Positions 35,374-45,134 of a DNA stretch of 64,000 nt are shown piece by piece (position 1 is the first letter of the stretch; each line of letters starts with the position of its first letter). Made by a program: the position numbers and the translations under genes. The notes beneath the pieces were generated by a model that did no database searches, was not told the origin of the DNA, and saw only the letters and a program-made list of their open reading frames with translations. Origin of the DNA: Serratia sp. M24T3 (GTDB lineage Bacteria; Pseudomonadota; Gammaproteobacteria; Enterobacterales; Enterobacteriaceae); contig NZ_AJHJ01000009.1 of assembly GCF_000257645.1 (NCBI RefSeq), forward strand, positions 107,304 through 171,303, read 5' to 3'.

Positions 35374-37178
35374 CAGTCGGCACGCCCACGGGCGAGCCAG
35401 GCCACGCGCGAAAACATTTGTTTTAGCTCGGTTGGTACTGAACTGAGCCCCCGCGTAGCGGCTGACATTGCTACCTCAATGGCCAGATCGGGTTTCGAAT
35501 TACGCTGCACCGCCTTTTCAATAATGTGCCGTGGAGAAATCGGCGTGCCCTCTGGCGTTCCCGCGGCGCGACGATAAACATCCTCGAAACCATTGCGATA
35601 AAGATAAGTTTCAATATCCAGCGCAGGCAAAGCAGTCAACCTATCGCGCAAAATATCCTCATGATTTTCAACCAGACTGGCGACCGTCGCGGCATATTTT
35701 CGCCCTGCCTCATCGCCATCGACCAACACGTGCCATTCAATACCCATCTGACGGGCAAAGCGCAGCAACGGTTTCAGCCCGCTTTGGGCAAACTCGATCA
35801 CCTTGATACCCTCAGACTCAAAATTATAGTTACACTGGCGGGCAAGCTGATTGAGCAGCCACACTTCCGTTTCACCCTCCACCAGCAACCAGCAGCGGGC
35901 AAACAGTGATGAAGGTCGGCTGTAGCGAATATGGAAGGCAATACGGCGACTGTCTTCTGAAGACATACCCTGTGGCCCAATACTGTAGGCCGCCACCTTG
36001 CCGGATTCTCTGACCAGACGACAGATTTGCTCAACAGGCACCAGCGAGAGCAGATCCCCAGAATTGGTAGTGGTAATACGCTGTAACGGAAGCTGCTCCA
36101 GCAATCCCCAGGCAACTGATAACATAATCGGATGCAGACGCGTTTCCGGGTCTTCAATCAGTAAAAGCGGGCGAGCATCAGGATGCAGTGCCACCGAACC
36201 TTTAGCCTGCAATAACGTCGAAAACATTGCCAGTAGCATCACTCTCATACTGCGGCTGTTGGGCTCGGCGATCATCTGATTGATATTATTCAGCGAACGC
36301 CACGCCTGGCGACTTTCATTACGGCCATGGCGCTTCTGCTGCCAGGATTTTTTGTTTCGTTTCCGTTCCTCCGCACTGTTGTCGCCCGCCGTTGCGCTGC
36401 CAATGCCGGGTGTATCGCTGATAAAACTGTTCATTCCAAAGTAATGTTCCAGCAACTGCTGCATCGCTGCCAACCCTTGTCGCAACTCGGCGTTGGTCAG
36501 CGCCTGTGGATTATGAATCAGCGCGCGGGTCAGGTCATCAAGCTGTCGAGCCATGGTTCCGGCATCTTGTTGCAGCTGCGGCGAGAGATCTTCTTTGCGG
36601 ATCCGGCCGACAAAGCGCGCATCGCGCAGACGCAAAACCGGATGAAGCTTGATCAATGCTTTGGCCAGCGGATCGATAGTGGTCAAAGCCAGCGGCTCAC
36701 CGTTGGCAGAAAGGAAAGATCGCCAGGTTGCTACGCTGCCATCGTCATCCATCTCGCCTTCCAGCCGATAATAGATACGATTTAAACGGTCATCGCAGCG
36801 AACCCAAAGTGGCGAAAGCGGATTAAAGCGCGGCGACATATGATTGCCGGGCTGATTTTCACAGAAGGTGAAGACCACGTGCAGGTATCGCTGCTTATCC
36901 TGTTTTTCACCGGCCGGGAAATGGAAATCCTGCTCCTGAAAACAGTAGAGATCTGGTTCTGGTGACAGCAGCAGGGTCAGCGCATCAAGCAGGCTGGACT
37001 TACCCCAGGCGTTCTCCCCCAACAGCACGGTATTAGTGTTGATGGTTCCCAGATGGGTCAGCCCATTATCTGCATTGAGCGAGTTAAGCGCCACACCGCG
37101 GCGGTCTGGTTGCGTCAGAGTCAGGGAGAGTCGGTTGATCCCCCGGAACCCGACAATATCAATATGCTCCAGATACAT
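35373..37178 (-). CDS. ybjD: OLD-family ATPase/TOPRIM nuclease YbjD
   Basis: Overcoming-lysogenization-defect family protein: an ABC-type ATPase head joined to a C-terminal TOPRIM nuclease-like domain; the cellular role is unknown. The product is 601 residues from the ATG at 37178, with GGGAGG upstream (an earlier in-frame start at 37253 lacks this). The P-loop GENAWGKS is at residues 54-61, Walker B is in PLLLIEDPETRLHP, and TOPRIM acidic motifs are LVEGETEV and LVDGDEAG. About 25 residues (24-48) before the P-loop and a basic stretch near residue 290 (ERKRNKKSWQQKR) are absent from the 552-residue E. coli protein as I recall it. Confidence 0.92.
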   Translation of the reverse strand: MYLEHIDIVGFRGINRLSLTLTQPDRRGVALNSLNADNGLTHLGTINTNTVLLGENAWGKSSLLDALTLLLSPEPDLYCFQEQDFHFPAGEKQDKQRYLHVVFTFCENQPGNHMSPRFNPLSPLWVRCDDRLNRIYYRLEGEMDDDGSVATWRSFLSANGEPLALTTIDPLAKALIKLHPVLRLRDARFVGRIRKEDLSPQLQQDAGTMARQLDDLTRALIHNPQALTNAELRQGLAAMQQLLEHYFGMNSFISDTPGIGSATAGDNSAEERKRNKKSWQQKRHGRNESRQAWRSLNNINQMIAEPNSRSMRVMLLAMFSTLLQAKGSVALHPDARPLLLIEDPETRLHPIMLSVAWGLLEQLPLQRITTTNSGDLLSLVPVEQICRLVRESGKVAAYSIGPQGMSSEDSRRIAFHIRYSRPSSLFARCWLLVEGETEVWLLNQLARQCNYNFESEGIKVIEFAQSGLKPLLRFARQMGIEWHVLVDGDEAGRKYAATVASLVENHEDILRDRLTALPALDIETYLYRNGFEDVYRRAAGTPEGTPISPRHIIEKAVQRNSKPDLAIEVAMSAATRGLSSVPTELKQMFSRVAWLARGRAD

Positions 37179-37361
37179 TGGCACCTCCCGTGCAGCTTTT
37201 ATTATGGTCTGATTCCTGTTCTGAGCATGACGACAAACAGGCGCATTGGTCAAGAGTCAATAGCGAAAGACCCTGCTTACTCTCAGACCTTTACTCCTGC
37301 ATAGGTTTTCGCTAGGTTGTGGCACGCTTTTTATCGTTTTTTTGAATGGACTCTTATTAAT

Positions 37362-38261
37362 ATGTACTCAGGTCTGCTGATTATCCTTGTGCCACTGATC
37401 CTCGGCTATCTTATTCCGGTCAAAAATCGGCGTTTGCTGCGCACCGTCGACCAGTTACTGAGCTGGATGGTCTACGTGATCCTGTTTGTGATGGGGGTCA
37501 GTCTGGCATTTCTGGACAATCTCAGCAGCAACCTGCTAATGATTTTTGAATACGCCTCGATATTTTTCGTCTGCATCTTTGCTTTTAACCTGCTGGCGCT
37601 GCGACTGCTTGAACGCCGCAAGCCGTGGAAATCTTTGCATCGTCAGGAAGTTTTGACCTCGAGATGGCGTATGGCATTAGATTCGCTGCGGCTGTGCGGC
37701 GTGGTGGTGGTTGGTTTCTTGCTTGGCCTGACTCAATGGCACTGGCTAACCTATGCCAGCGAGGCCAGTGAAGCCGCGCTAATTTTACTGCTTGTGATTG
37801 TTGGCATTCAGCTGGGTAACAGCAGCCTGACGTTGCGCCAGATTATCCTCAACCGGCGCGGGGTGATGGTAGCTACAGTGGTATGCGTCGCCTCGCTCGG
37901 TGGCGGTTTGCTTGCCGCCTGCATTTTAGGATTACCACTAAAAACAGGCCTGGCGATGGCGTCCGGATACGGCTGGTATTCGCTTTCTGGCATCGTGTTA
38001 ACCGATTCTTTTGGCCCGGTCATTGGTAGCGCCGCGTTCTTTAATGATTTGGCACGCGAACTGTGCGCCATCATGCTTATACCGTCTCTGGTGCGCGGCA
38101 GTCGTTCTTCGGCTCTAGGGCTGTGTGGAGCGACGTCTATGGACTTTACCCTACCCGTACTCCAACGTAGTGGCGGTATCGACATGGTGCCGCCTGCGGT
38201 GGTTCACGGCTTCCTGCTAAGCCTGTTGGCTCCAATACTGATGGCACTTTTCTCTTCGTAA
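37362..38261 (+). CDS. lysO: L-lysine exporter LysO
   Basis: Inner-membrane exporter of lysine (formerly YbjE) that also gives resistance to the antimetabolite thialysine. The product is 299 residues, the E. coli length, from the ATG at 37362 (MYSGLLIILVPLILGYLIP); a start at 37317 adds an unconserved extension. About eight hydrophobic segments are visible, with GYGWYSLSGIVLTDSFGPVIGSAAFFNDLARE as the best-conserved part. It is divergent from ybjD. Confidence 0.93.
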   Translation: MYSGLLIILVPLILGYLIPVKNRRLLRTVDQLLSWMVYVILFVMGVSLAFLDNLSSNLLMIFEYASIFFVCIFAFNLLALRLLERRKPWKSLHRQEVLTSRWRMALDSLRLCGVVVVGFLLGLTQWHWLTYASEASEAALILLLVIVGIQLGNSSLTLRQIILNRRGVMVATVVCVASLGGGLLAACILGLPLKTGLAMASGYGWYSLSGIVLTDSFGPVIGSAAFFNDLARELCAIMLIPSLVRGSRSSALGLCGATSMDFTLPVLQRSGGIDMVPPAVVHGFLLSLLAPILMALFSS

Positions 38262-38273
38262 ATCAGTTATGAA

Positions 38274-38280
38274 CTATGCT
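38274..38280 (+). promoter_or_regulatory. Candidate sigma-S type -10 of poxB
   Basis: CTATGCT followed by TACC resembles the extended RpoS -10 (CTATACT), 83 bases before poxB. poxB is RpoS-dependent in E. coli. The start site is inference. Confidence 0.35.
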
Positions 38281-38362
38281 TACCCCCAGTCGTTTTAAAT
38301 TTATATAAAACCGCAGCAAACTTTTTATGCGGTAAGAAAATCAAAAAACACCGGAGGAATTG

Positions 38363-40084
38363 ATGAAACAAACCGTTGCGGCATTTATTGCAAAAACGTT
38401 CGAAGAAGCTGGCGTAAAAAGAATTTGGGGCGTGACCGGCGACTCTCTCAACGGCCTGAGCGACAGCCTGAATCGCATGGGCACAATCGAGTGGATCGGC
38501 ACCCGTCACGAAGAAGTCGCGGCGTTTGCGGCAGGTGCAGAAGCACAAATCACCGGGGAACTCGCGGTTTGTGCCGGTTCTTGCGGCCCTGGAAACCTGC
38601 ACCTGATTAATGGACTTTACGACTGCCATCGTAATCACGTTCCCGTGGTTGCCATCGCTGCACATATTCCTTCCAGTGAAATTGGCAGCAACTATTTTCA
38701 GGAAACGCACCCTACCGAACTGTTTCGCGAGTGCAGCCATTATTGTGAACTGATCAGTAACCCTGAACAGCTGCCTCAGGTGCTGGCAATTGCCATGCGC
38801 AAAGCCATTCTGAACAAAGGCGTATCGGTCATCGTACTGCCGGGCGACGTAGCATTGAAACCAGCCCCTGAAGAGGCAAGCACCCAGTGGTATCCTCCTC
38901 AATTGCCTTTGGTTCAACCGCCTCGCTCGGAGCTGGAAAAACTGGCCGAGCTGTTAAACAACTCGAGTAATATCACCTTGATGTGCGGCAGCGGCTGCGC
39001 CGGAGCGCATCAGGAAGTGGTTAAACTCGCCGAAACGCTGAAAGCCCCAATCGTGCATGCGCTGCGCGGCAAAGAACATATTGAATGGGACAACCCCTAT
39101 GACGTTGGCATGACTGGCCTTATTGGCTTTTCATCGGGCTACCACGCCATGCTCAACGCCGACACGCTGGTCCTGCTGGGCACGCAATTCCCTTACCGCG
39201 CCTTCTACCCAACCGATGCGAAAATCATTCAAATTGATATCAACCCAGGCAGCATCGGCTCGCATTGCCACGTTGATGTCGCGCTGGTAGGCGACATTAA
39301 AACCACTCTTTCAGCACTGCTTCCCGGCCTCAAGGCCAAAACCGACACCAGTTTCCTCGATAAGGCGCTGAAACACTATCAAGAAGCGCGCAAAGGTCTT
39401 GACGATTTAGCGACGATGAATGACAAACAGCCTATCCATCCACAATATTTAGCTAAGCAGATCAGTAAGTTTGCCGATGAAAACGCCATATTTACCTGTG
39501 ACGTCGGCACCCCTACCGTTTGGGCCTGCCGTTATTTAAAAATGAACGGCAAACGCCGCCTGCTGGGGTCGTTTAACCATGGCTCAATGGCTAACGCCAT
39601 GCCCCAGGCTATCGGCGCGCAGGCTATTGACCGCAGTCGCCAAGTGATCGCGATGTGCGGCGATGGCGGCTTTGCCATGCTAATGGGCGATTTTCTGTCT
39701 ATTGCCCAGCACAAACTGCCCATCAAGCTGGTTATCTTCAACAATAGTTCCTTAGGTTTCGTGGCAATGGAGATGAAATCCGGCGGCTATCTGACCGACG
39801 GCACCGAGCTGAAAAACCCTGATTTTGCCGCCATCGCCGAAGCGACCGGGATTAAAGGCATCCGCGTTGAAAAAGCCTCTCAGGTTGATGCAGCGCTGCA
39901 AGAGGCCTTTGCCCATGACGGCCCGGTACTTATAGATGTCATCACCAACACGGAAGAGCTGGCGATGCCGCCGACAATAAAAATGGAACAGGCCAAAGGT
40001 TTCAGCCTCTATATGCTGCGGGCGATTATTAACGGTCGAGGCGACGAGGTCGTTGATTTAGCTAAAACTAACTGGTTACGTTGA
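38363..40084 (+). CDS. poxB: Pyruvate dehydrogenase (ubiquinone), pyruvate oxidase
   Basis: Peripheral membrane flavoenzyme that decarboxylates pyruvate to acetate and CO2, giving electrons to ubiquinone; used mainly in stationary phase. The product is 573 residues (E. coli 572) from the ATG at 38363 with GGAGGAA upstream. The thiamine diphosphate motif runs from CGDGGFAML to IFNNS; Glu in [10 protein letters not shown] activates the cofactor. The C-terminal [20 protein letters not shown] is the lipid-binding segment. In E. coli hcp-hcr lie between poxB and lysO; here they are absent. Confidence 0.96.
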   Translation: MKQTVAAFIAKTFEEAGVKRIWGVTGDSLNGLSDSLNRMGTIEWIGTRHEEVAAFAAGAEAQITGELAVCAGSCGPGNLHLINGLYDCHRNHVPVVAIAAHIPSSEIGSNYFQETHPTELFRECSHYCELISNPEQLPQVLAIAMRKAILNKGVSVIVLPGDVALKPAPEEASTQWYPPQLPLVQPPRSELEKLAELLNNSSNITLMCGSGCAGAHQEVVKLAETLKAPIVHALRGKEHIEWDNPYDVGMTGLIGFSSGYHAMLNADTLVLLGTQFPYRAFYPTDAKIIQIDINPGSIGSHCHVDVALVGDIKTTLSALLPGLKAKTDTSFLDKALKHYQEARKGLDDLATMNDKQPIHPQYLAKQISKFADENAIFTCDVGTPTVWACRYLKMNGKRRLLGSFNHGSMANAMPQAIGAQAIDRSRQVIAMCGDGGFAMLMGDFLSIAQHKLPIKLVIFNNSSLGFVAMEMKSGGYLTDGTELKNPDFAAIAEATGIKGIRVEKASQVDAALQEAFAHDGPVLIDVITNTEELAMPPTIKMEQAKGFSLYMLRAIINGRGDEVVDLAKTNWLR

Positions 40085-40140
40085 GGAAACCGCTCTGCAT
40101 TTTGGCATTTTAGAGGTATATAGTGGAGGAGACATTCCAC

Positions 40141-40167
40141 CAGGGGCGACCAACGCCCCTGCTTTTC
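40141..40167 (+). terminator. Rho-independent terminator between poxB and ltaE
   Basis: Perfect 8-bp stem CAGGGGCG/CGCCCCTG with an ACCAA loop followed by CTTTTC. It lies downstream of any GTG start at 40123 for ltaE, arguing against that longer start. Confidence 0.75.
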
Positions 40168-40191
40168 AAGGCCAATAAAGAGGAAGCAACG

Positions 40192-41205
40192 TTGATCGAT
40201 TTACGCAGTGACACCGTTACGCGCCCAGGCGAAGCTATGCGTCAGGCCATGTACCAGGCCGAGGTAGGCGATGATGTTTACGGCGACGACCCTACGGTTA
40301 ATGCCTTGCAGGCTCTAGCCTGCGAGCTGACCGGCAAAGAAGCCGCGCTGTTTTTCCCCACTGGAACCCAGGCCAATCTGGTTGCGCTGCTGTCTCATTG
40401 TCAGCGCGGGGATGAATACATTGTCGGCCAAAAAGCGCATAATTATATGTACGAAGCAGGCGGCGCCGCGGTGCTCGGCAGCATTCAGCCACAGCCGCTG
40501 GACATGGCCGATGACGGCTCTATTCCCCTGGATAAAGTCGCCGCAGCAATTAAGCCCGATGATATTCACTTTGCCCGTACACGCCTGCTAAGCCTTGAAA
40601 ACACCCACAGCGGCAAGGTTCTGCCTTTAGCTTATCTCAAGCAGGCCTTTGAATTCACGCGTGAAAAAGGTTTGGCGCTGCACATCGATGGCGCAAGAGT
40701 CATGAACGCCGCAGTGTCATTGGACGTGCCGCTAAGCGAAATCACACAGTATTGCGATACGCTGACCATTTGCCTGTCCAAAGGTCTTGGCGCGCCAATT
40801 GGCTCGCTGCTGTGCGGTAGTAAAGAGTACATGCTGCGTGCCAATCGCTGGAGAAAAATGACCGGCGGCGGCATGCGTCAGTCAGGTATTCTGGCGGCAG
40901 CAGGCATTTATGCATTGGAAAACAATGTTCAACGCCTGCAAGAAGATCACGATAATGCTCGTTGGCTGGAGCAACAGCTGCGCGACATCGGTCTCGATAT
41001 TGTTGCACCGGGTGCTCAGACCAATATTCTGTATGTCCGCCAGTCCGCTGAACAGGCTGCGAAATTGGGTAACTGGATGCGAGAGCAAGGGGTGTTAATC
41101 AGCTCTGGTCCGGTGACACGGTTAATTACTCACATCAACATTAGCCGTCAGGATCTGGAAAAAGTTGTCGAACTATGGCAGCGTTTTTTACGTAATCCGG
41201 GCTAA
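40192..41205 (+). CDS. ltaE: Low-specificity L-threonine aldolase
   Basis: PLP enzyme that cleaves threonine and allo-threonine to glycine and acetaldehyde. The likely start is TTG at 40192, preceded by AGAGGAAG, giving 337 residues beginning IDLRSDTVTRPG after Met, aligned with E. coli LtaE (333). A GTG at 40123 would read through a terminator hairpin. Lys197 in CLSKGLGAPIGS is the PLP lysine, as in E. coli, and HIDGARVMNA holds the cofactor aspartate. It follows poxB closely and precedes ybjT. Confidence 0.94.
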   Translation: MIDLRSDTVTRPGEAMRQAMYQAEVGDDVYGDDPTVNALQALACELTGKEAALFFPTGTQANLVALLSHCQRGDEYIVGQKAHNYMYEAGGAAVLGSIQPQPLDMADDGSIPLDKVAAAIKPDDIHFARTRLLSLENTHSGKVLPLAYLKQAFEFTREKGLALHIDGARVMNAAVSLDVPLSEITQYCDTLTICLSKGLGAPIGSLLCGSKEYMLRANRWRKMTGGGMRQSGILAAAGIYALENNVQRLQEDHDNARWLEQQLRDIGLDIVAPGAQTNILYVRQSAEQAAKLGNWMREQGVLISSGPVTRLITHINISRQDLEKVVELWQRFLRNPG

Positions 41206-41211
41206 TCCACG

Positions 41212-41269
41212 GCCTGCAGGTTTGCGCGAGAGCAAGGACGCCGCTCTTCGCCTGCGGGCTATTTTTTTT
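41212..41269 (+). terminator. Extended terminator between ltaE and ybjT
   Basis: An outer stem GCCTGCAGG/CCTGCGGGC (one G-U pair) encloses an inner imperfect stem GCGAGAGC/GCTCTTCGC and is followed by eight T residues. Confidence 0.8.
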
Positions 41270-41295
41270 GTCACTTTGAACGAGCAAAATGGAAG

Positions 41296-42753
41296 ATGCC
41301 TACACTCAACGCAGACACTCGCGTCGTAGTTCTTGGCGCAAGCGGGTATATCGGCCAACACCTTGTATCCCACCTGAATCAGCAGGGATACAAGGTCACC
41401 GCTGCCTCCCGGCGCAGAGACGTGCTGGTTGCGCAGAAATGGACAGGCGTACGCTGCTGCTTCGCTGACGTTTATCATAACGCCAGCCTGCGCGATGCAT
41501 TCGCCGATGCTGACGTCCTGGTTTATCTGGTTCACGCCATGAGCGATGCCGAAGACCTGTTCGAGAAAGAGCGTCAGGCGGCACAAAACACACTGCTGGC
41601 GTTAAAAGACTCATCAATCAGGCAAATTATTTATCTGGGTTCGATGCAGCCAGAGCATGACTCTTCACTGCAATTACAGGCCAGTAAACTGACCGGCGAT
41701 CTGTTTCGCATGGGTAGCATACCCGTTACCGAGCTGCGCGCGGGGATTGTCATCGGCCCTGGCTCTGCTGCCTTCGAGCTGATGCGCGATATGATTTACA
41801 ACCTGCCGGTGCTAACACCGCCGAGCTGGGTGAGGAAGCACTCTGCGCCGATTGCGCTTAACGACCTGATGCATTATCTCGGCGGGTTAATTGGTATTGC
41901 TCCCTCGGCGCAGCACCAAATCTTTGATGCCGCAGGGCCTGAATACCTCAGCTATCGTCAGCTGATGGAGCGATTTATGGCTCTGAGCAATAAGCGACGC
42001 TGGCTGGTGCCGGTTCCCCTTCCTACACAACTGTTGACCGTCGCATTTCTCGGACTGCTGACCTCGGTACCCAGCACGCTGGTCAAGTCCTTGATTCAAG
42101 GCGTTAAACAAGACCTGCCGCCCGATAGTGACACCTTGCGCGAGCTCGTGCCGCTGGAGTTGACCACGATAGATGATGCAATTACCCAGACGCTGGCTCA
42201 GGAAGAAGACGCGGTGCTAAACACGCCGGAATGGGCCAATGATGCCGATGCGCATCGCCGCTGGCGTCCAGGCTATGCTTTTTATCCGAAAGAAGTGAAT
42301 TTTCGACTGGAAACCTCAGCTTCAATCAAAGCGCTGTGGCACGTGATTCAACAATTGGGCGGTGAGGAAGGTTTCTTCTATTCTCAAGGCCTGTGGCGGT
42401 TACGGGCAAGAATCGATCGGATGTTGGGAAATAAAACCCCTTCGGGGCGGCCTGCAACTGACCGGTTTGCGGTTGGTGACAACATTGATGGCTGGAAAGT
42501 GATAAGCCTGGTGCCAGATAAATCGCTGACGCTGCTGTTTGGCATGCGGGCGCCTGGTCTGGGGCGGCTAACATTTACACTGAAAGATCATGGTGAAAGG
42601 CGCAGTCTGGAGATCGCCTCATGGTGGCATCCGGCCGGAGCACGCGGTCTTTGTTACTGGTATGCAATGATGCCTGCCCATCTGTTTGTTTTTCGCGGCA
42701 TGGCGAAACGAATTGCCAGCCTTGCGCGTCAGAAAGACCGGCGCGGTCACTGA
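41296..42753 (+). CDS. ybjT: NAD(P)-binding oxidoreductase YbjT, DUF2867 fusion
   Basis: Two-part protein of unknown substrate: an atypical extended SDR domain (residues 8-300) with the dinucleotide motif GASGYIGQH at 14-22, and a C-terminal DUF2867 domain of the polyketide-cyclase-like fold (residues 320-480, WKVISLVPDKSLTLLFGM, PGLGRLTF). The product is 485 residues (E. coli 476). It ends with a hydrophobic YWYAMMPAHLFVFRGMAKRI, possibly membrane-associated. It precedes ybjS, another SDR, as in E. coli. Confidence 0.9.
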   Translation: MPTLNADTRVVVLGASGYIGQHLVSHLNQQGYKVTAASRRRDVLVAQKWTGVRCCFADVYHNASLRDAFADADVLVYLVHAMSDAEDLFEKERQAAQNTLLALKDSSIRQIIYLGSMQPEHDSSLQLQASKLTGDLFRMGSIPVTELRAGIVIGPGSAAFELMRDMIYNLPVLTPPSWVRKHSAPIALNDLMHYLGGLIGIAPSAQHQIFDAAGPEYLSYRQLMERFMALSNKRRWLVPVPLPTQLLTVAFLGLLTSVPSTLVKSLIQGVKQDLPPDSDTLRELVPLELTTIDDAITQTLAQEEDAVLNTPEWANDADAHRRWRPGYAFYPKEVNFRLETSASIKALWHVIQQLGGEEGFFYSQGLWRLRARIDRMLGNKTPSGRPATDRFAVGDNIDGWKVISLVPDKSLTLLFGMRAPGLGRLTFTLKDHGERRSLEIASWWHPAGARGLCYWYAMMPAHLFVFRGMAKRIASLARQKDRRGH

Positions 42754-42915
42754 AAAAGCAGCCGGGTTATTTTGCAGGCAAACGCACCGAGGAGCCTCAC
42801 AACTTTCCCTGTTTCTGATTGCATAGCATAGAAATTCAAGAAAGAATGGCGACCTATTTATCAGGAGCAACGTTCAGGCTCCCGGCAACGACATTTTTAT
42901 AGAATTTGGATACAT

Positions 42916-43947
42916 ATGAAGGTATTGGTTACCGGTGCAACCAGTGGTCCAGGCCGCAACGCAGTGGAATATCTGTGTAAGAAAGGACTCAAAGTCAGGG
43001 CTACCGGCCGCAATGCGGCAATGGGGCCCTTACTGGAGAAGCTGGGTGCGGAGTTTATTCATGCCGATTTGACTAACCTGGTATCCGCCGAGGCGAAAGT
43101 GCTGCTCGCCGATGTTGACACCCTGTGGCACTGTTCTGGCCTGAGCGCGCCCTGGGGCAGCGAGCAAGATTTCCAGTTGGCCAACGTTCGCGCTACTCGT
43201 CGTCTCGGCGAATGGGCGGCAGCCTACGGTGTTGAGAACTTCGTACATCTGTCTTCGCCAGCGATTTATTTCGATTTTCATCACCATCGCGATATCAAAG
43301 AAGATTTCAGGCCCGCTCGCTTTGCCAACCAGTTTGCCCGCAGCAAAGCGGCTGCGGAGCAGGTGATCACCACGTTGGCGCTGTCCAATCCGCAAACCCA
43401 TTTTACGATTTTACGCCCGCAGGGTATTTTTGGCCCACACGATAATGTGCTGTTGCCAAGACTATTGCAGATGATCAAATACGGCACGCTGATGCTGCCA
43501 CGCGGCGGTGAGGCACTGGTTGATATGACTTACGTCGAAAACGTATCACATGCAATGTGGCTGGCGACCGAGAGTCAAAATCATGAATCCGGGCGCGCCT
43601 ATAACATCACTAATATGCAGCCAAGGCCGTTAAAAACGCTGTTAGAGGAGCTAATGGGCGGACTGGACGTTAAATATCGTATTCGCTCGGTGCCCTACCC
43701 TCTGCTGGACATGATGGCGCGCGGCATGGAAAAACTTGGCCGCAAGCAACACCGCGAGCCGATGTTTACTCACTATAGCGTGGCCAAACTTAACTTTGAC
43801 GTCACGCTGGATATTCATCGCGCCAAAACCGAACTCGGCTATAGCCCGATTGTTTCTCTCGACGAGGGCATCCGCCGCACCGCTATCTGGCTGAAAGACC
43901 ACGGTACTCTTCAACAACAGCAGGGAATTATCGGCCATCCGAATTAA
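42916..43947 (+). CDS. ybjS: NAD-dependent epimerase/dehydratase family protein YbjS
   Basis: Extended SDR, related to 3-beta-hydroxysteroid dehydrogenase and sugar epimerases; substrate unknown. The product is 343 residues (E. coli 337). The NAD motif is GATSGPGR at 7-14. Where the family normally has YxxxK, this protein has FARSK, so the catalytic tyrosine is phenylalanine; E. coli YbjS has the same as I recall. [11 protein letters not shown] and [16 protein letters not shown] are further family segments. An ERIC-like element lies between its stop and convergent amiD. Confidence 0.9.
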   Translation: MKVLVTGATSGPGRNAVEYLCKKGLKVRATGRNAAMGPLLEKLGAEFIHADLTNLVSAEAKVLLADVDTLWHCSGLSAPWGSEQDFQLANVRATRRLGEWAAAYGVENFVHLSSPAIYFDFHHHRDIKEDFRPARFANQFARSKAAAEQVITTLALSNPQTHFTILRPQGIFGPHDNVLLPRLLQMIKYGTLMLPRGGEALVDMTYVENVSHAMWLATESQNHESGRAYNITNMQPRPLKTLLEELMGGLDVKYRIRSVPYPLLDMMARGMEKLGRKQHREPMFTHYSVAKLNFDVTLDIHRAKTELGYSPIVSLDEGIRRTAIWLKDHGTLQQQQGIIGHPN

Positions 43948-43960
43948 CGTAAAAGCCTCT

Positions 43961-44083
43961 ATTCTATGTCATTGGTGATGTAACAAGGCCGCCGGAGAAG
44001 GTATCTCGATGAGCTTGGGCAAGTTGATGTTTCGGGTTGGTAAACTCATCCAGCCCGATGACAGTGCTTATGACGAAGGGTAT
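43961..44083 (+). repeat. Diverged ERIC-like element overlapping the amiD 3' end
   Basis: Starts ATTCTATGTCATTGG and ends GACGAAGGGTAT, the ERIC left and right ends, with a strongly diverged centre (CGATGAGCTTGGGC). Positions 44068-44083 also encode the last AmiD codons. Confidence 0.65.
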
Positions 44084-44913
44084 TGCTCAAGCAGCGCCTC
44101 CACAATAGCCTCACTCTCAGCATCCGCATTACCACGATAATCACTCTGCCTGAAATGCATCTGGAAGGCTGCAACCACACGACGCTGCTGCTGCGGCGTC
44201 ATATTGGTTGACACCGGATACCCATAACGCGCCAGTTTGCTCAATAATTCCTCTATTGGAACTGGCTGCTGCGGATCACGCCCGTGCAATAACGTCTTCA
44301 CCCGCGACGCCTGTGGCCAGGCACCAACACCGTTTTCAGCCAACTGTTGCCAAGGGAATAACGGACCTGGGTCTTCCTTGCGCTGCGGCGCGATATCACC
44401 GTGCGCCACCACATCTTGTGGTTTGATTTGATAGCGTTTTACGATGTCCTGACTCAGCGAGGTTAGCAGCGTTATTTGCGCCTTGGGGAACGGATAAAAA
44501 CGCTGTTCCAGCATCCTGCGGGTATAGCCTTTATTTTCCAGCTCGATACCAATAGAAGTGTCATTCAAATTGTTTCTACCCTGCCATTCACTGGCACCGG
44601 CATGCCATGCGCGCAGAGACTCAGGCACCAGCTGCCAGGCCACCGGCTGCCCGTGGACCAGAGGAGGTCTGGCTGGAATCAGATAGTGCGCGCTTACGTG
44701 TTCATCGGTCAGCGTATTTAATGCCGTGTGAAAATCCTCGGCGGTGTAATGAATCACTAAAAAACGAATACGCTGATCGGCCCCCTGCGCCTGCCGAGTG
44801 GTTTCAAGCACATAGTTATGCTGTTCCTTAACAGGAGCCGTTACCTGACAGCCAGCCACCAGCAACAGCCCGGCAAACACACTAAATCTGTGTAACCCTA
44901 TTGGAAATAACAT
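44068..44913 (-). CDS. amiD: N-acetylmuramoyl-L-alanine amidase AmiD
   Basis: Outer-membrane lipoprotein that cleaves the muramoyl-alanine bond of peptidoglycan and anhydro-muropeptides. From the ATG at 44913 it is 281 residues; an ATG seven codons earlier is possible, but GGAAGG lies nine bases before 44913. The lipobox LVAGC ends a short signal peptide. The amidase_2 zinc ligands are in LVIHYTAED and VVAHGDIAPQRKEDPGPLFPW. The C-terminal helices (from TPQQQRRVVAAFQMHF) match E. coli. The last residues QYPSS differ from E. coli and come from an ERIC end. Confidence 0.93.
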   Translation of the reverse strand: MLFPIGLHRFSVFAGLLLVAGCQVTAPVKEQHNYVLETTRQAQGADQRIRFLVIHYTAEDFHTALNTLTDEHVSAHYLIPARPPLVHGQPVAWQLVPESLRAWHAGASEWQGRNNLNDTSIGIELENKGYTRRMLEQRFYPFPKAQITLLTSLSQDIVKRYQIKPQDVVAHGDIAPQRKEDPGPLFPWQQLAENGVGAWPQASRVKTLLHGRDPQQPVPIEELLSKLARYGYPVSTNMTPQQQRRVVAAFQMHFRQSDYRGNADAESEAIVEALLEQYPSS

Positions 44914-45072
44914 CTTTATCGCCCTTCCCTGCATTGGCTAGCCACCGATTACGGACAGTATAATGGTTGAAGTAAAAAGTATTGAAATAAGCGAAATGTA
45001 ACACTCTGGTAACCATATCTTATGCTAACTTTAGGATTCAGGCCGCACACAAATAAAATTCTCAGCTCCTTT

Positions 45073-45105
45073 GTTGCATAACTATGCTACAGAGGGTACC
45101 CTCTG
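45073..45105 (+). promoter_or_regulatory. Candidate ArgR box and perfect 16-bp palindrome upstream of artP
   Basis: TGCATAACTATGCT (45075-45088) resembles an ARG box. Right after it, CAGAGGGTACCCTCTG (45090-45105) is a perfect 16-base palindrome. Both lie within 60 bases of artP, which is ArgR-repressed in E. coli. The second palindrome matches no operator I know. Confidence 0.4.
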
Positions 45106-45134
45106 CGGCATTAATGGCTATTCAGTATTTGCGC

